Assembly: GCF_016741775.1 (NCBI RefSeq)
Contig: NZ_JAERRK010000029.1
Location: 1-64,000 of the forward strand
Reading direction: 5' to 3'
DNA length: 64,000 bases
DNA from: Streptomyces actinomycinicus
Lineage (GTDB): Bacteria; Actinomycetota; Actinomycetes; Streptomycetales; Streptomycetaceae
Both the position numbers and the translations under genes were made by a program. Of this stretch, positions 15,386 to 24,685 are shown piece after piece (the first letter of the stretch is position 1; every line of letters begins with the position of its first letter). The notes under the pieces are model-generated. The model ran no database searches. It saw only the letters and a list, made by a program, of their open reading frames with translations, and was not told the origin of the DNA.

Positions 15386-15406
15386 TCGTACAGCCTGATC
15401 AGGAGA

Positions 15407-17236
15407 TCAGAGGCCGAGCTCGACCTCGAACTCGCCCGCCTCCAGGATCGCCTTGACCGCCGTCAGGTAACGGGCCGCGTCGGCGCCGTCGACCAGGCGG
15501 TGGTCGTAGGAGAGGGTCAGGTAGGTCATGTCGCGGACGCCGATGACCGTGCCCTCCTCGGTCTCGATGACGGCCGGGCGCTTGACCGTGGCACCGATGC
15601 CGAGGATCGCGACCTGGCCCGGCGGCACGATGATCGTGTCGAACAGCGCGCCGCGCGAACCGGTGTTGGAGATGGTGAAGGTCGCGCCCGCCAGCTCGTC
15701 CGGGGTGATCTTGTTGCCGCGGACCTTGCCGGCCAGGTCGGCCGTGGCCTTGGCGATACCCGCGATGTTGAGGTCGCCGGCGTTCTTGATGACCGGGGTC
15801 ATCAGGCCCTTCTCGGAGTCCACCGCGATACCGACGTTCTCGGTGTCGAAGTAGGTGATGGTCCCCTCGGCCTCGTTGATCTTGGCGTTGATGACCGGGT
15901 GGGCCTTCAGCGCCTGCGCGGCGGCCTTGACGAAGAACGGCATCGGGGAGAGCTTGACGCCCTCGCGGGCCGCGAAGGAGTCCTTCGCCTTGGCACGCAG
16001 CTTCATCAGGCGGGTGACGTCGACCTCGACGACCGACGACAGCTGGGCCTGCTCGTGCAGCGCCTTGACCATGTTGTCGCCGATGACCTTGCGGATGCGA
16101 GGCATCTTGACGGTCTGGCCGCGCAGCGGGGAGACCTCCAGCGCCGGGGCCTTCTTGGCCGGAGCGGCGGCCGCGGCCGGAGCCGGGGCAGCGGCGGCGG
16201 ACTTCGCGGCCTCGGCGGCGGCGATGACGTCCTGCTTGCGGATACGGCCGCCGACGCCGGTGCCCTTGACGGTGGCCAGGTCGACGCCGTTCTCGGCGGC
16301 GAGCTTGCGCACCAGCGGGGTCACGTACGCGCCCTCGTCGGTCGCCTGGGTGGCGGTCGGGGAGGTCGGCGCGGTGGCCGGGGTGACCGGGGCCGGGGCG
16401 GGCGCCGGAGCCGGTGCTGCGGCGACGGGCGCCGAGGCCGGGGCGGGTGCCGGGGCCGGGGCGGGTGCCGGGGCGGGGGCGGGTGCCGGGGCGGCCGGAG
16501 CCGCGGGGGCGGCCGGGGCCGGGGCGGGCGCCGGAGCCGGTGCGGCGGCGGGAGCCGGGGCGGCCGGGGCCGGAGCGGCGGCCGGAGCCGCGCCCGCGGC
16601 GCCGATGACGGCGAGCTTGGCGCCGACCTCGGCGGTCTCGTCCTCGTTCACCACGATCTCGAGCAGCACGCCGGAGGTGGGCGCCGGGATCTCGGTGTCG
16701 ACCTTGTCCGTGGAGACCTCGAGCAGCGGCTCGTCGGCCTCGACGGAGTCGCCCACCGACTTGAGCCAGCGGGTGACGGTGCCCTCGGTGACGGACTCAC
16801 CGAGCGCGGGCAGGACCACGTCCGTGCCCTCGGCGCCACCGGCCGGGGCAGCCTCGGCGGCGGGGGCCGGAGCCGGGGCGGCCGGGGCCTCGGCGACCGG
16901 TGCGGGAGCCGGCTCGGCGGCCGGAGCCGGAGCGGCCTCGGCGGCGGGGGCCGGAGCGGCCTCGGCGGCGGGGGCCGGGGCGGCAGCGGGCGCACCCGTG
17001 CCGTCGTCGATCACGGCCAGCTCGGCGCCGACCTCGACGGTCTCGTCCTCGGCGACCTTGATGGAAGCCAGCACGCCGGCGGCCGGCGAGGGGATCTCGG
17101 TGTCGACCTTGTCCGTCGAGACCTCGAGCAGCGGCTCGTCGGCCTCGACGCGCTCGCCCTCGGCCTTCAGCCAGCGGGTGACAGTGCCCTCGGTGACGCT
17201 CTCACCGAGCGCCGGAAGGGTTACGGAAACCGCCAT
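15407..17236 (-). CDS. sucB: 2-oxo acid dehydrogenase E2 (dihydrolipoamide acyltransferase)
   Basis: The 609-aa protein has two lipoyl domains (lysines at residues 43 and 178, each in EVSTDKVDTEIP). They are joined by long Ala/Pro linkers to a peripheral subunit-binding domain (VTPLVRKLAAENGVDL, near residue 300) and a C-terminal catalytic domain with the active-site motif SYDHRLVDGADAARYL. It accepts acyl groups from E1 on lipoyl-lysine and passes them to CoA. In actinobacteria this E2 type can serve both pyruvate and 2-oxoglutarate dehydrogenase complexes, so a strict succinyl specificity is uncertain. An AGGAG box precedes the ATG; lpd lies 61 bp upstream and is probably cotranscribed. Confidence 0.93.
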   Translation of the reverse strand: MAVSVTLPALGESVTEGTVTRWLKAEGERVEADEPLLEVSTDKVDTEIPSPAAGVLASIKVAEDETVEVGAELAVIDDGTGAPAAAPAPAAEAAPAPAAEAAPAPAAEPAPAPVAEAPAAPAPAPAAEAAPAGGAEGTDVVLPALGESVTEGTVTRWLKSVGDSVEADEPLLEVSTDKVDTEIPAPTSGVLLEIVVNEDETAEVGAKLAVIGAAGAAPAAAPAPAAPAPAAAPAPAPAPAPAAPAAPAAPAPAPAPAPAPAPAPAPASAPVAAAPAPAPAPAPVTPATAPTSPTATQATDEGAYVTPLVRKLAAENGVDLATVKGTGVGGRIRKQDVIAAAEAAKSAAAAPAPAAAAAPAKKAPALEVSPLRGQTVKMPRIRKVIGDNMVKALHEQAQLSSVVEVDVTRLMKLRAKAKDSFAAREGVKLSPMPFFVKAAAQALKAHPVINAKINEAEGTITYFDTENVGIAVDSEKGLMTPVIKNAGDLNIAGIAKATADLAGKVRGNKITPDELAGATFTISNTGSRGALFDTIIVPPGQVAILGIGATVKRPAVIETEEGTVIGVRDMTYLTLSYDHRLVDGADAARYLTAVKAILEAGEFEVELGL

Positions 17237-17297
17237 GGTTTCGGTTGCTCCTAACGAATTGCGGAAGTCTGTGTCGTCGCGCCCGTTGACCGAAGGC

Positions 17298-18686
17298 TCA
17301 GTCGTGGGAGTGCAGCGGCTTGCCGGCCAGCGCCAGGTGGGCCTCGCCGAGCGCCTCGTTCTGCGTCGGGTGGGCGTGGATGAGCTGGGCGACCTCGGCC
17401 GGCAGCGCCTCCCAGTTGTAGATCAGCTGGGCCTCGCCGACCTGCTCGCCCATGCGGTCGCCGACCATGTGGACGCCGACGACGGCACCGTCCTTGACCT
17501 GGACGAGCTTGATCTCGCCCGCGGTCTTCAGGATCTTGCTCTTTCCGTTGCCCGCCAGGTTGTACTTCAGAGCGACGACCTTGTCCGCGCCGTAGATCTC
17601 CTTGGCCTTGGCCTCGGTGATACCGACGGAGGCGACCTCCGGGTGGCAGTACGTCACCCGCGGGACACCGTCGTAGTCGATCGGGACGGTCTTCAGACCG
17701 GCCAGACGCTCCGCCACCAGGATGCCCTCGGCGAAGCCGACGTGCGCGAGCTGGAGCGTCGGGACGAGGTCACCGACGGCGGAGATGGTCGGAACGTTGG
17801 TGCGCATGTACTCGTCGACGAGGACGTAGCCGCGGTCCATGGCGACCCCGGCCTCCTCGTAGCCCAGGCCCTGCGAGACCGGGCCGCGGCCGACGGCGAC
17901 GAGGAGGACCTCGGCCTCGAACTCCTTGCCGTCCGCCAGGGTGACCTTCACACCGTCCTGGGTGTACTCGGCCTTCTGGAAGAAGGTGCCCAGGTTGAAC
18001 TTGATGCCGCGCTTGCGGAAAGCGCGCTCGAGGAGCTTCGAGCTGTTCTCGTCCTCGACCGGGACGAGGTGCTTCAGGCCCTCGATGACCGTGACGTCGG
18101 AGCCGAAGGACTTCCACGCCGAGGCGAACTCGACGCCGATGACACCGCCGCCCAGGATGATCGCGGACTTCGGCACGCGGTCCAGGACGAGGGCGTGGTC
18201 GGAGGAGATGATGCGGTTGCCGTCGATCTCCAGGCCGGGCAGCGACTTCGGCACGGAGCCGGTCGCCAGCAGGATGTGGCGGCCCTGGATGCGCTGGCCG
18301 TTCACGTCCACGGAGGTGGGGGAGGACAGACGCCCCGTGCCCTCGATGTACGTCACCTTCCGGGACGCGATGAGCCCCTGCAGACCCTTGTACAGGCCCG
18401 AGATCACGTCGTCCTTGTACTTGTGGACGGCCGGGACGTCGATGCCCTCGAAGGTGGCCTTGACGCCGAACTGCTCGCTCTCGCGGGCCTGGTCCGCGAT
18501 CTCACCCGCGTGCAGCAGGGCCTTGGTGGGGATGCAACCCCGGTGCAGGCAGGTGCCGCCGACCTTGTCCTTCTCGATCAGGGCGACGTCAAGGCCCAGC
18601 TGCGCCCCGCGCAGGGCCGCAGCGTAGCCACCGCTGCCACCGCCGAGGATCACTAGGTCGAAAACGGTGCTGGCGTCGTTCGCCAC
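17298..18686 (-). CDS. lpdA: Dihydrolipoyl dehydrogenase (E3)
   Basis: The 462-aa flavoprotein shows the FAD motif LVILGGGSGGYAAALRGAQL and the redox-active disulfide GGTCLHRGCIPTK (Cys46, Cys51). An NAD-binding GGGVIGVEFA segment follows, and the C-terminal HAHPTQNEAL supplies the active-site His-Glu pair. It reoxidises dihydrolipoamide of E2 with NAD+. The GTG start at 18686 has a GGAGG box six bases upstream; longer in-frame readings lack homology. It is the first gene of the lpd-sucB pair. Confidence 0.95.
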   Translation of the reverse strand: MANDASTVFDLVILGGGSGGYAAALRGAQLGLDVALIEKDKVGGTCLHRGCIPTKALLHAGEIADQARESEQFGVKATFEGIDVPAVHKYKDDVISGLYKGLQGLIASRKVTYIEGTGRLSSPTSVDVNGQRIQGRHILLATGSVPKSLPGLEIDGNRIISSDHALVLDRVPKSAIILGGGVIGVEFASAWKSFGSDVTVIEGLKHLVPVEDENSSKLLERAFRKRGIKFNLGTFFQKAEYTQDGVKVTLADGKEFEAEVLLVAVGRGPVSQGLGYEEAGVAMDRGYVLVDEYMRTNVPTISAVGDLVPTLQLAHVGFAEGILVAERLAGLKTVPIDYDGVPRVTYCHPEVASVGITEAKAKEIYGADKVVALKYNLAGNGKSKILKTAGEIKLVQVKDGAVVGVHMVGDRMGEQVGEAQLIYNWEALPAEVAQLIHAHPTQNEALGEAHLALAGKPLHSHD

Positions 18687-19053
18687 GTCACGTCCTCCAT
18701 GCATGTGCGCCTTGCGCCGATCTCCAGTGACCGGCGGGCGGCTGGTGTCCGGCCGCTTGATGCTTCGGCCCTTCGGTGGGGCCCTGTCCTGCCGGGCTCC
18801 ATCTTTGCACTTGTTCGAGGCGGACGAGACGCGGGGCCTGAGTGTGAGACAGCCCACTGAAGCGCCCGGAGGGGCGCGGGGGCCGCGTCCGGTACGCGGC
18901 TGCGCCGCGCGGCCGTGAGCGGCCCAGCCGCGGTCCACCTGCGCGGAGGGCCGCCGGCGGAAGCCGGCTCAGGGGCGCGGGGAGCTGCGCGAACAGCCCC
19001 CCACGCCCCTGCAGCCGCCGTGCCACGGCAGGGGCCGGGCCCTGAGGCGGACG
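18687..19053. other. Gene-free region between lpdA and pepA with one dispersed repeat
   Basis: This 367-bp stretch contains no supportable gene. It holds the lpdA promoter region and, at about 18965-19020, a degenerate copy of the GC-rich element GGGGCGCGGGGAGCTGCGCG that recurs elsewhere in the window. pepA ends at its far edge. Confidence 0.5.
18965..19020 (-). repeat. Dispersed GC-rich intergenic repeat, single degenerate copy
   Basis: AGGGGCGCGGGGAGCTGCGC and the following AACAGCC match, in reverse orientation, the core GCGCAGTTCCCCGCGCCCC of the 69-bp array at 33192. It lies in the lpdA-pepA gap. Confidence 0.6.
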
Positions 19054-20598
19054 TCAGCCCAGGTCACCCGCGGCGGTCAGCTCCGCCAGCCGTACCAGCG
19101 TGCGCACCGCCGACCCCGTGCCACCCTTCGGCGTGTACCCGAACGGGCCGCCCTCGTTGAACGCCGGACCCGCGATGTCGAGGTGTGCCCAGGTGATCCC
19201 CTCGCCCACGAACTCGCGCAGGAACAGACCGGCGACCAGGCCGCCGCCCCACCGCTCGCCCATGTTCGCGATGTCGGCCACGGACGAGTCCATGCCCTTG
19301 CGCAGGTGTTCCGGCAGCGGCATCGGCCACGCCGGCTCGCCGACCTCCTCGGCCGCCTCGTAGACCGCGGAGCGGAACGCGTCGTCGTTGGCCATGACAC
19401 CGAACGTCCGGCTGCCCAGCGCCAGCATCATCGCGCCGGTCAGCGTGGCGACGTCCACGATCGCGTCCGGGTTCTCCTGCGAGGCCGCCCACAGCGCGTC
19501 GGCGAGGACCAGCCGGCCCTCGGCGTCGGTGTTGAGCACCTCGACGGTCTTGCCGCTGTACATGCGCAGCACGTCACCCGGGCGGACCGCGGAGCCGGAG
19601 GGCATGTTCTCGGCCAGCGCCAGCCAGCCGGTGACGTTGACCTCGAGACCCAGGCGCGCGGCGGCGACGACGGCGGCGAACACGGCGGCCGCACCGCTCA
19701 TGTCGCACTTCATCGTCTCGTTGTGACCGGCCGGCTTCAGCGAGATGCCGCCCGAGTCGTAGGTGATGCCCTTGCCGACGAAGGCCAGGTGCTTCTCGGC
19801 CGCCGGGTGCGTGTACGTCAGCTTGACCAGGCGCGGGGTCGCGGCCGAGCCGCCGCCGACGCCGAGGATGCCGCCGTAGCCGCCCTTGACCAGAGCCTTG
19901 TCGTCGAGCACCTGCACCTTGATGCCGTGCTCCTTGCCCGCGGTCTGCGCGATGCCGGCGAAGGCGGCGGGGGTGAGGTCGTTCGGCGGCATGTTGATCA
20001 GGTCACGGGCGCGGTTCAGCTCCTCGGAGACCGCGAGCGCGCGGGCGACCGCACCCTTGTGGGCGGCATCGCGCGGCTTGCCGCCGAGCACCGCGGCCTC
20101 GGCCAGCGGTGCCTTGCCGTTCTTGGCCTTGGCGCCCTGCGCCTGCCGGCCGTTCTCCTTGTAGGCGTCGAAGGAGTACGCGCCGAGCAGCACGCCCTCG
20201 CTGATCGCGCCGACGGCGCCGGGGCTGTCGATCGGCAGCGCGAACGCGGCCTTCCGGGAGCCGGCGAGCGCACGGGCGGCCAGACCGGCCGCCTTGCGCA
20301 GCGCCTCGGCGTCGTAGCCGGCGTCCTCGTCCTTGCCGCCGGGCTCCGCGCCCAGGCCGACCGCCACCACGAGCGGGGCCTTGAAGCCCGCCGGCGCGGG
20401 CAGCTTCGTCAGCTCGCCCTCGGCACCCGAGGCGCCGAGGGTCTCCAGGACGCCGGCCAGCTTGCCGTCGTACGCGTTGTCCACGGCCTCGGCGCCGGGT
20501 GCGACGACGGGGCCCTTGGCGCCCTTGGCGACACCGATCACGATCGCGTCGGCCCGCAGGCCGGGCGCCGCGGCGGTGCTGAGAGTCAGAGCAGTCAC
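19054..20598 (-). CDS. pepA: Leucyl aminopeptidase (M17)
   Basis: A 514-aa M17 peptidase. The C-terminal catalytic domain carries the two-metal signature NTDAEGRLVLADAL, and the upstream GKGITYDSGGISLKP contributes the remaining metal and catalytic Lys ligands. The N-terminal domain is the usual alpha/beta cap. It releases N-terminal residues from peptides in the cytoplasm. The GTG start is placed where homology begins (TALTLSTAAAPGLRADAIVI); no strong ribosome-binding site precedes it. Confidence 0.93.
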   Translation of the reverse strand: MTALTLSTAAAPGLRADAIVIGVAKGAKGPVVAPGAEAVDNAYDGKLAGVLETLGASGAEGELTKLPAPAGFKAPLVVAVGLGAEPGGKDEDAGYDAEALRKAAGLAARALAGSRKAAFALPIDSPGAVGAISEGVLLGAYSFDAYKENGRQAQGAKAKNGKAPLAEAAVLGGKPRDAAHKGAVARALAVSEELNRARDLINMPPNDLTPAAFAGIAQTAGKEHGIKVQVLDDKALVKGGYGGILGVGGGSAATPRLVKLTYTHPAAEKHLAFVGKGITYDSGGISLKPAGHNETMKCDMSGAAAVFAAVVAAARLGLEVNVTGWLALAENMPSGSAVRPGDVLRMYSGKTVEVLNTDAEGRLVLADALWAASQENPDAIVDVATLTGAMMLALGSRTFGVMANDDAFRSAVYEAAEEVGEPAWPMPLPEHLRKGMDSSVADIANMGERWGGGLVAGLFLREFVGEGITWAHLDIAGPAFNEGGPFGYTPKGGTGSAVRTLVRLAELTAAGDLG

Positions 20599-20941
20599 GG
20601 TGGTGAAATCTCGCTTCCGATGTGAAGTTGCAGTGGCCGAAATGGGGTGGGTCGACCGGGCCCGAGAGCCGACCCTAGGTCCAGGCCTGGGGACAGGTGG
20701 CAACCGGGGCCTTCACCCTGTCGGCGAACACCCGGGACGAGCCTACGCGCGTGCGTCCGTTCGCTCATTCCTTCGGGTGTTCACCTGCGCGTGGCGTCGT
20801 CTCCACTTCTCCCTCCTCCACTCCAGTGACCTGAGCCACACTCGTCGGGTTCCGGTGAGGTGTCGACCCGCCGGTTCGCATGATTTCCACAGATCCCCCG
20901 CGGATTCTCCGCGGGGGGTCCTCTGGGGGGAGGAACCTTTC
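20599..20941. other. Divergent region between pepA and the deacetylase gene
   Basis: This 343-bp region has no supportable gene and must carry both divergent promoters. Near its right edge is the hairpin at 20892-20920, immediately before the deacetylase ribosome-binding site. Nothing else was identified. Confidence 0.45.
20892..20920 (+). promoter_or_regulatory. Leader hairpin before the deacetylase ribosome-binding site
   Basis: GATCCCCCGCGGA (20892-20904) pairs with 20908-20920 over a 3-nt loop, allowing one G-U pair. The stem ends four bases before GGGGGGAGG (20925-20933), and its C-rich arm could alternatively pair with that G-rich box. An attenuator-like role is inferred. Confidence 0.35.
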
Positions 20942-22981
20942 ATGTCCCACCGCGCACACCACCGCTGGAGAGCGGCCGGTGTCACCGCCACCGCCGCCGG
21001 GATGATCACACTGGGGCTCGCCGTGCCGGGCGCCTCGGCGGCGACCGAACCACGGATCGACCTCCGGGTGCTGGTCGTCGACGACGGCGTGGGCCCCGTC
21101 GGCGCGATCACCGCCCAGCTGAAGAGCGAGGGCATCCCGTACACCACCGTCGACCTGGACGACTCGGGGCGGCCCACGATCACCCCGGCCTTCCTGAGCG
21201 ACACCGTCGGCGGCCGGCCGCGGGCGAAGTTCCAGGGCGTCGTCCTGCCGAACGAGGCCCCGTTCGGCGCGGGTTCGGCCGAGCAGACGGCCCTGGAGGC
21301 GTACGAGAAGACCTACGGCATCCCGCAGCTCGACGCCTACACCTGGGCCCATCCCGAGGTCGGGCTCGACTACACCGACGCCGGCGGCTACGCCGGTCCG
21401 CTCGACGGGCGCGAGGCGAGCGTCACCGCGGCCGGCAAGGCGGGCCCCTTCGGCTATCTGCGGGGCGCCTTCTCCTTCGAGGACAACTCGTCCTCCGTGG
21501 ACGAGAGTTACGGCTTCGTCGCACAGCCGCGCACCGGGTTCACCAGCTACGTCGACACCCCCGTGCCCGGCGGCACCGGCACCGGCAGCCTGCTCGGCGA
21601 GTACACCCACGACGGCCGCCGCGAGCTGGTGGTGACCTTCGCCTACAACCAGTACCAGCAGCAGTTCCGGGTGCTGGCCCGCGGCATGGTCGAGTGGCTG
21701 ACCCAGGGCGTGCACCTCGGCCAGGCCCGCAACTACTTCGCCGTGCACGTCGACGACGTCTTCGCGCCGGACGCCCGCTGGGACACCGAGCGCAACTGCA
21801 CACCCGGCGACATCGACTGCGCGGGCGGCGGCGAGGACACGGGGACGCCGATCCGCATGACGGCGGCCGACGCCCAGTACGCGGCCTCCTGGCAGCAGAG
21901 CCACGGCCTCACCCTGGACATGGTGTTCAACGCGGGCGCCGGCGAGGAGTGGAAGGAGGAGAACGGCGGCACGGACGCGCTGACCGACCAGCTGCTGAAG
22001 GACAAGGCCGCGTACCGCTGGGTCAACCACACCTACACCCACCTGTTCCTCGGCTGCGTCCAGGACACCACGACGGTGCCGTGGAGCTGCGCGAAGAACG
22101 CCGACGGCTCGACGCGGTGGGTGAGCCGCTCCGACATCTCCGGGGAGATCTCGGACAACTACGACTGGGCGCTCCTGCACGGCCTCCCCGTCGACCGCGG
22201 CGAGCTGGTCACCGGCGAGCACTCCGGTCTGAAGACGCTGCCGCAGCAGCCCCAGGACAACCCGAACCTCGGCCCGGCGCTGGCCGCCAACGGCGTGAAG
22301 TGGACCGCCTCGGACAACTCCCGCGAGTCCGAGCAGCGGACCGTGGGCAGCAGCACGCTCACCGTGCCGCGCTACCCGATGAACGTCTACTACAACGCCG
22401 GCACCAAGACCGAGATGGCCGACGAGTACAACTGGATCTACACCGCCAAGGCGGACGGCGGCAGCGGCATCTGCGAGGACAACCCGGCCTCCACCTGCCT
22501 GCCCGAGCCGCTGGACACGGCCACCGGTTACACCGGCCACATCGTCCCGGCCGAGGCGCACACCGACCTCGGGCACGTGCTGAGCAACGACCCGCGCCCG
22601 CACTACGCCCACCAGTCCAACCTGGCCGAGGACCGCATCCTCTACCCGGTCCTGGACCGCGTGCTGGCCGACTACCGGGCCCTGTTCGCGGACAACGCCC
22701 CGATCGTCAACCTGCGGCAGAGCGCCATCGGCGCCGAGCTGCAGAACCGGGCGAAGTGGCAGACCGCGCTCGACAACGGCAGGGTCACCGCCTACCGGAT
22801 CGGCAAGACCGTGACCGTCACCGCACCGTCCGGCACCCAGATCCCGGTGACCGCGCCGGAGGGGACCCGGCAGCAGCAGGTGCTGGGCACGACGGCCTTC
22901 GGCACGGCCTACGCCGGCGAGCGCTCCGCGTGGGCGACCCCGGGCCTGCTCCAGACGGCCCTCACGCTGAAACTGCCGTAG
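20942..22981 (+). CDS. Secreted polysaccharide deacetylase-like protein (Agd3/CE18-like)
   Basis: The 679-aa precursor has a signal peptide ending near residue 33 (AVPGASA). Residues 35-250 form an N-terminal domain starting IDLRVLVVDDGVGPV. The next region carries deacetylase-type metal motifs: HVDDVF (His269, Asp271/Asp272), NHTYTH (His363, His367) and RYP. This arrangement resembles Agd3, the CE18 exopolysaccharide deacetylase of Aspergillus, more than ordinary CE4 enzymes. Predicted to de-N-acetylate an amino-sugar polymer outside the cell. The next two genes (PelF-like transferase and membrane protein) point to one exopolysaccharide pathway. The ATG follows a strong GGGGGGAGGAA box. Confidence 0.7.
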   Translation: MSHRAHHRWRAAGVTATAAGMITLGLAVPGASAATEPRIDLRVLVVDDGVGPVGAITAQLKSEGIPYTTVDLDDSGRPTITPAFLSDTVGGRPRAKFQGVVLPNEAPFGAGSAEQTALEAYEKTYGIPQLDAYTWAHPEVGLDYTDAGGYAGPLDGREASVTAAGKAGPFGYLRGAFSFEDNSSSVDESYGFVAQPRTGFTSYVDTPVPGGTGTGSLLGEYTHDGRRELVVTFAYNQYQQQFRVLARGMVEWLTQGVHLGQARNYFAVHVDDVFAPDARWDTERNCTPGDIDCAGGGEDTGTPIRMTAADAQYAASWQQSHGLTLDMVFNAGAGEEWKEENGGTDALTDQLLKDKAAYRWVNHTYTHLFLGCVQDTTTVPWSCAKNADGSTRWVSRSDISGEISDNYDWALLHGLPVDRGELVTGEHSGLKTLPQQPQDNPNLGPALAANGVKWTASDNSRESEQRTVGSSTLTVPRYPMNVYYNAGTKTEMADEYNWIYTAKADGGSGICEDNPASTCLPEPLDTATGYTGHIVPAEAHTDLGHVLSNDPRPHYAHQSNLAEDRILYPVLDRVLADYRALFADNAPIVNLRQSAIGAELQNRAKWQTALDNGRVTAYRIGKTVTVTAPSGTQIPVTAPEGTRQQQVLGTTAFGTAYAGERSAWATPGLLQTALTLKLP

Positions 22982-22995
22982 CCCGACTCCTTCCC

Positions 22996-23035
22996 GGGGC
23001 GTTCCTTCCGGGGGCGCCCCCGGAAGGAACGCCCC
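22996..23035. terminator. 40-nt perfect palindrome after the deacetylase gene
   Basis: Two 20-nt arms (GGGGCGTTCCTTCCGGGGGC and its exact complement) abut with no spacer. It starts 15 bp after the stop codon and would form a very stable hairpin. It probably terminates or protects the 3' end of the deacetylase message while the PelF gene follows on the same strand. Confidence 0.65.
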
Positions 23036-23164
23036 ACGAGGGCGCGGAGCCGTCTCGATCCGCGGCTCCGCCACGCGGGCGCGGCCGGCCACGACGGCGC
23101 CGGAGCCGACGGCCGGCCGCAGTTCCCCGCACGCGATCCGCACCACAGGGGGGAGCCCGCAGCG

Positions 23165-24685
23165 ATGCGCACGGGCCGTCACGTCACCATGCTCACCGAA
23201 GGCACCTACCCGCACGTCCACGGCGGCGTCAGCACCTGGTGCGACCAGCTCGTCAAGGGCATGCCGGAGGTCGCCTTCCAGCTCGTCTCGCTCACCGGCA
23301 CCGGCCGCGAACCCGTGACCTGGGAGCTGCCGCCGAACGTCCACCGGCACACCACCGTGCCCACCTGGGGCCCGCGCCCCGGCCGCGCCCGCGCCCCGTA
23401 CGGCAGGGACCGGCGCCGCTTCACCGACACCTACGAGCGGTTCCTGCTGTCCTTCCTGGACCCGCGGGCCCGCCGCGCCTTCGGAGAGGCGCTGTACGAG
23501 CTGGCCGTCATCGCCCGGGAGGGGCGGCTGTCGGCGGCGCTGCGCACCGAGTCCGCGCTGCGCTCGCTGCAGTGGATCTGGACGATGCCGCACCTCGCGA
23601 CGGCGGCGGCCGAGCCCACCGTGCACGACGCGCTGACCGCCACCGACCTGCTGGAACACGCCCTGCGCCCGCTGGGCGTGCGCATCCCCGAGGACTCGGT
23701 GGCGCACGCGGTCAGCAGCGGTCTCGCGACCCTGCCCGCGCTCGCCGCGCACCGCCTGGACGGCGTGCCGTTCCTGCTCACCGAGCACGGAATCTACCTG
23801 CGCGAACGCTACTTGGGACACCGCGGGCAACAACACCGCTGGCCGGTGAAGGCGTTCCTGCTGGGCTTCTACCGTGCACTGAATTCACACGGTTACCAGG
23901 AGGCCGACCTGATCACACCGTGCAACCAGTACAACCGCCGCTGGGAGGAGCGCGGCGGCGCCGACGCCGACCGCATCCGCACGGTCTACAACGGCGTCGA
24001 CCCGCACGCCTTCCCGCACGCCGGCCCCGAACCCGACGTCCCCACCCTCACCTGGTGCGGCCGCGTCGACCCCATCAAGGACCTGGAGACCCTGCTGCGC
24101 GCCTACGCCCTGGTCCGCGCGGAACTCCCCGAGACCCGGCTACGGCTCTTCGGCCCGGTCCCGCCGGGCGGCGAGGAGTACCGCACCCGCCTGGAGAAGC
24201 TCGCCGCCGAACTCGGCGTCACCGACGGCCTCGGCTTCGAGGGCCGCATCAGCGAGGTGTGGCGTGCCTACGCCGCCGGCCACCTCGTCATGCTCTCCTC
24301 CATCTCCGAGGGCTTCCCGTTCTCTGTCATCGAGGCCATGTCCTGCGGCCGTACGACGGTCTCCACGGACGTCGGCGGGGTCCGCGAGGCCGTCGGCGAC
24401 ACCGGTCTGGTCGTGCCGCCCCGCGAACCGGAGGAAATGGCCGCCGCCGCGCTCACCCTCCTGCGTGACGACGAACGGCGCCTGCGCCTCGGCGAGTCCG
24501 CCCGGCAGCGGGTCATCGACCGGTTCACCCTGCGCCGCTCGGTCGACAACTTCCGCACCATCTACCAGGAACTCGCCGGACTCCCCGAGCGGTACGAGCC
24601 GACGGTCGAGACGGTCGCCGACTGGACCGCGGAACTGCACGACCCCTGGTACGCGGCCGTCGCGACGGACGGGGCCGGCCGGTGA
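23165..24685 (+). CDS. pelF: PelF-family GT4 glycosyltransferase
   Basis: The 506-aa protein opens with TMLTEGTYPHVHGGVSTWCD, the signature start of the PelF/DUF3492 glycosyltransferases. It ends in a GT-B nucleotide-sugar domain (TWCGRVDPIKDLETLLRAY; EGFPFSVIEAMSCGRTTVST with the paired Glu residues). PelF of Pseudomonas is a cytosolic UDP-GlcNAc/GalNAc-using synthase for the Pel polysaccharide. No PelA, PelD, PelE or PelG gene is recognisable here. It overlaps the next gene by 4 nt (GTGA), implying coupled translation. Confidence 0.82.
   Translation: MRTGRHVTMLTEGTYPHVHGGVSTWCDQLVKGMPEVAFQLVSLTGTGREPVTWELPPNVHRHTTVPTWGPRPGRARAPYGRDRRRFTDTYERFLLSFLDPRARRAFGEALYELAVIAREGRLSAALRTESALRSLQWIWTMPHLATAAAEPTVHDALTATDLLEHALRPLGVRIPEDSVAHAVSSGLATLPALAAHRLDGVPFLLTEHGIYLRERYLGHRGQQHRWPVKAFLLGFYRALNSHGYQEADLITPCNQYNRRWEERGGADADRIRTVYNGVDPHAFPHAGPEPDVPTLTWCGRVDPIKDLETLLRAYALVRAELPETRLRLFGPVPPGGEEYRTRLEKLAAELGVTDGLGFEGRISEVWRAYAAGHLVMLSSISEGFPFSVIEAMSCGRTTVSTDVGGVREAVGDTGLVVPPREPEEMAAAALTLLRDDERRLRLGESARQRVIDRFTLRRSVDNFRTIYQELAGLPERYEPTVETVADWTAELHDPWYAAVATDGAGR

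Noticed and set aside
15855..18656. 933-codon plus-strand reading across sucB and lpdA
   Set aside because: Its Ala/Gly-rich part is the antisense of the sucB Ala/Pro linkers; both real genes are certain.
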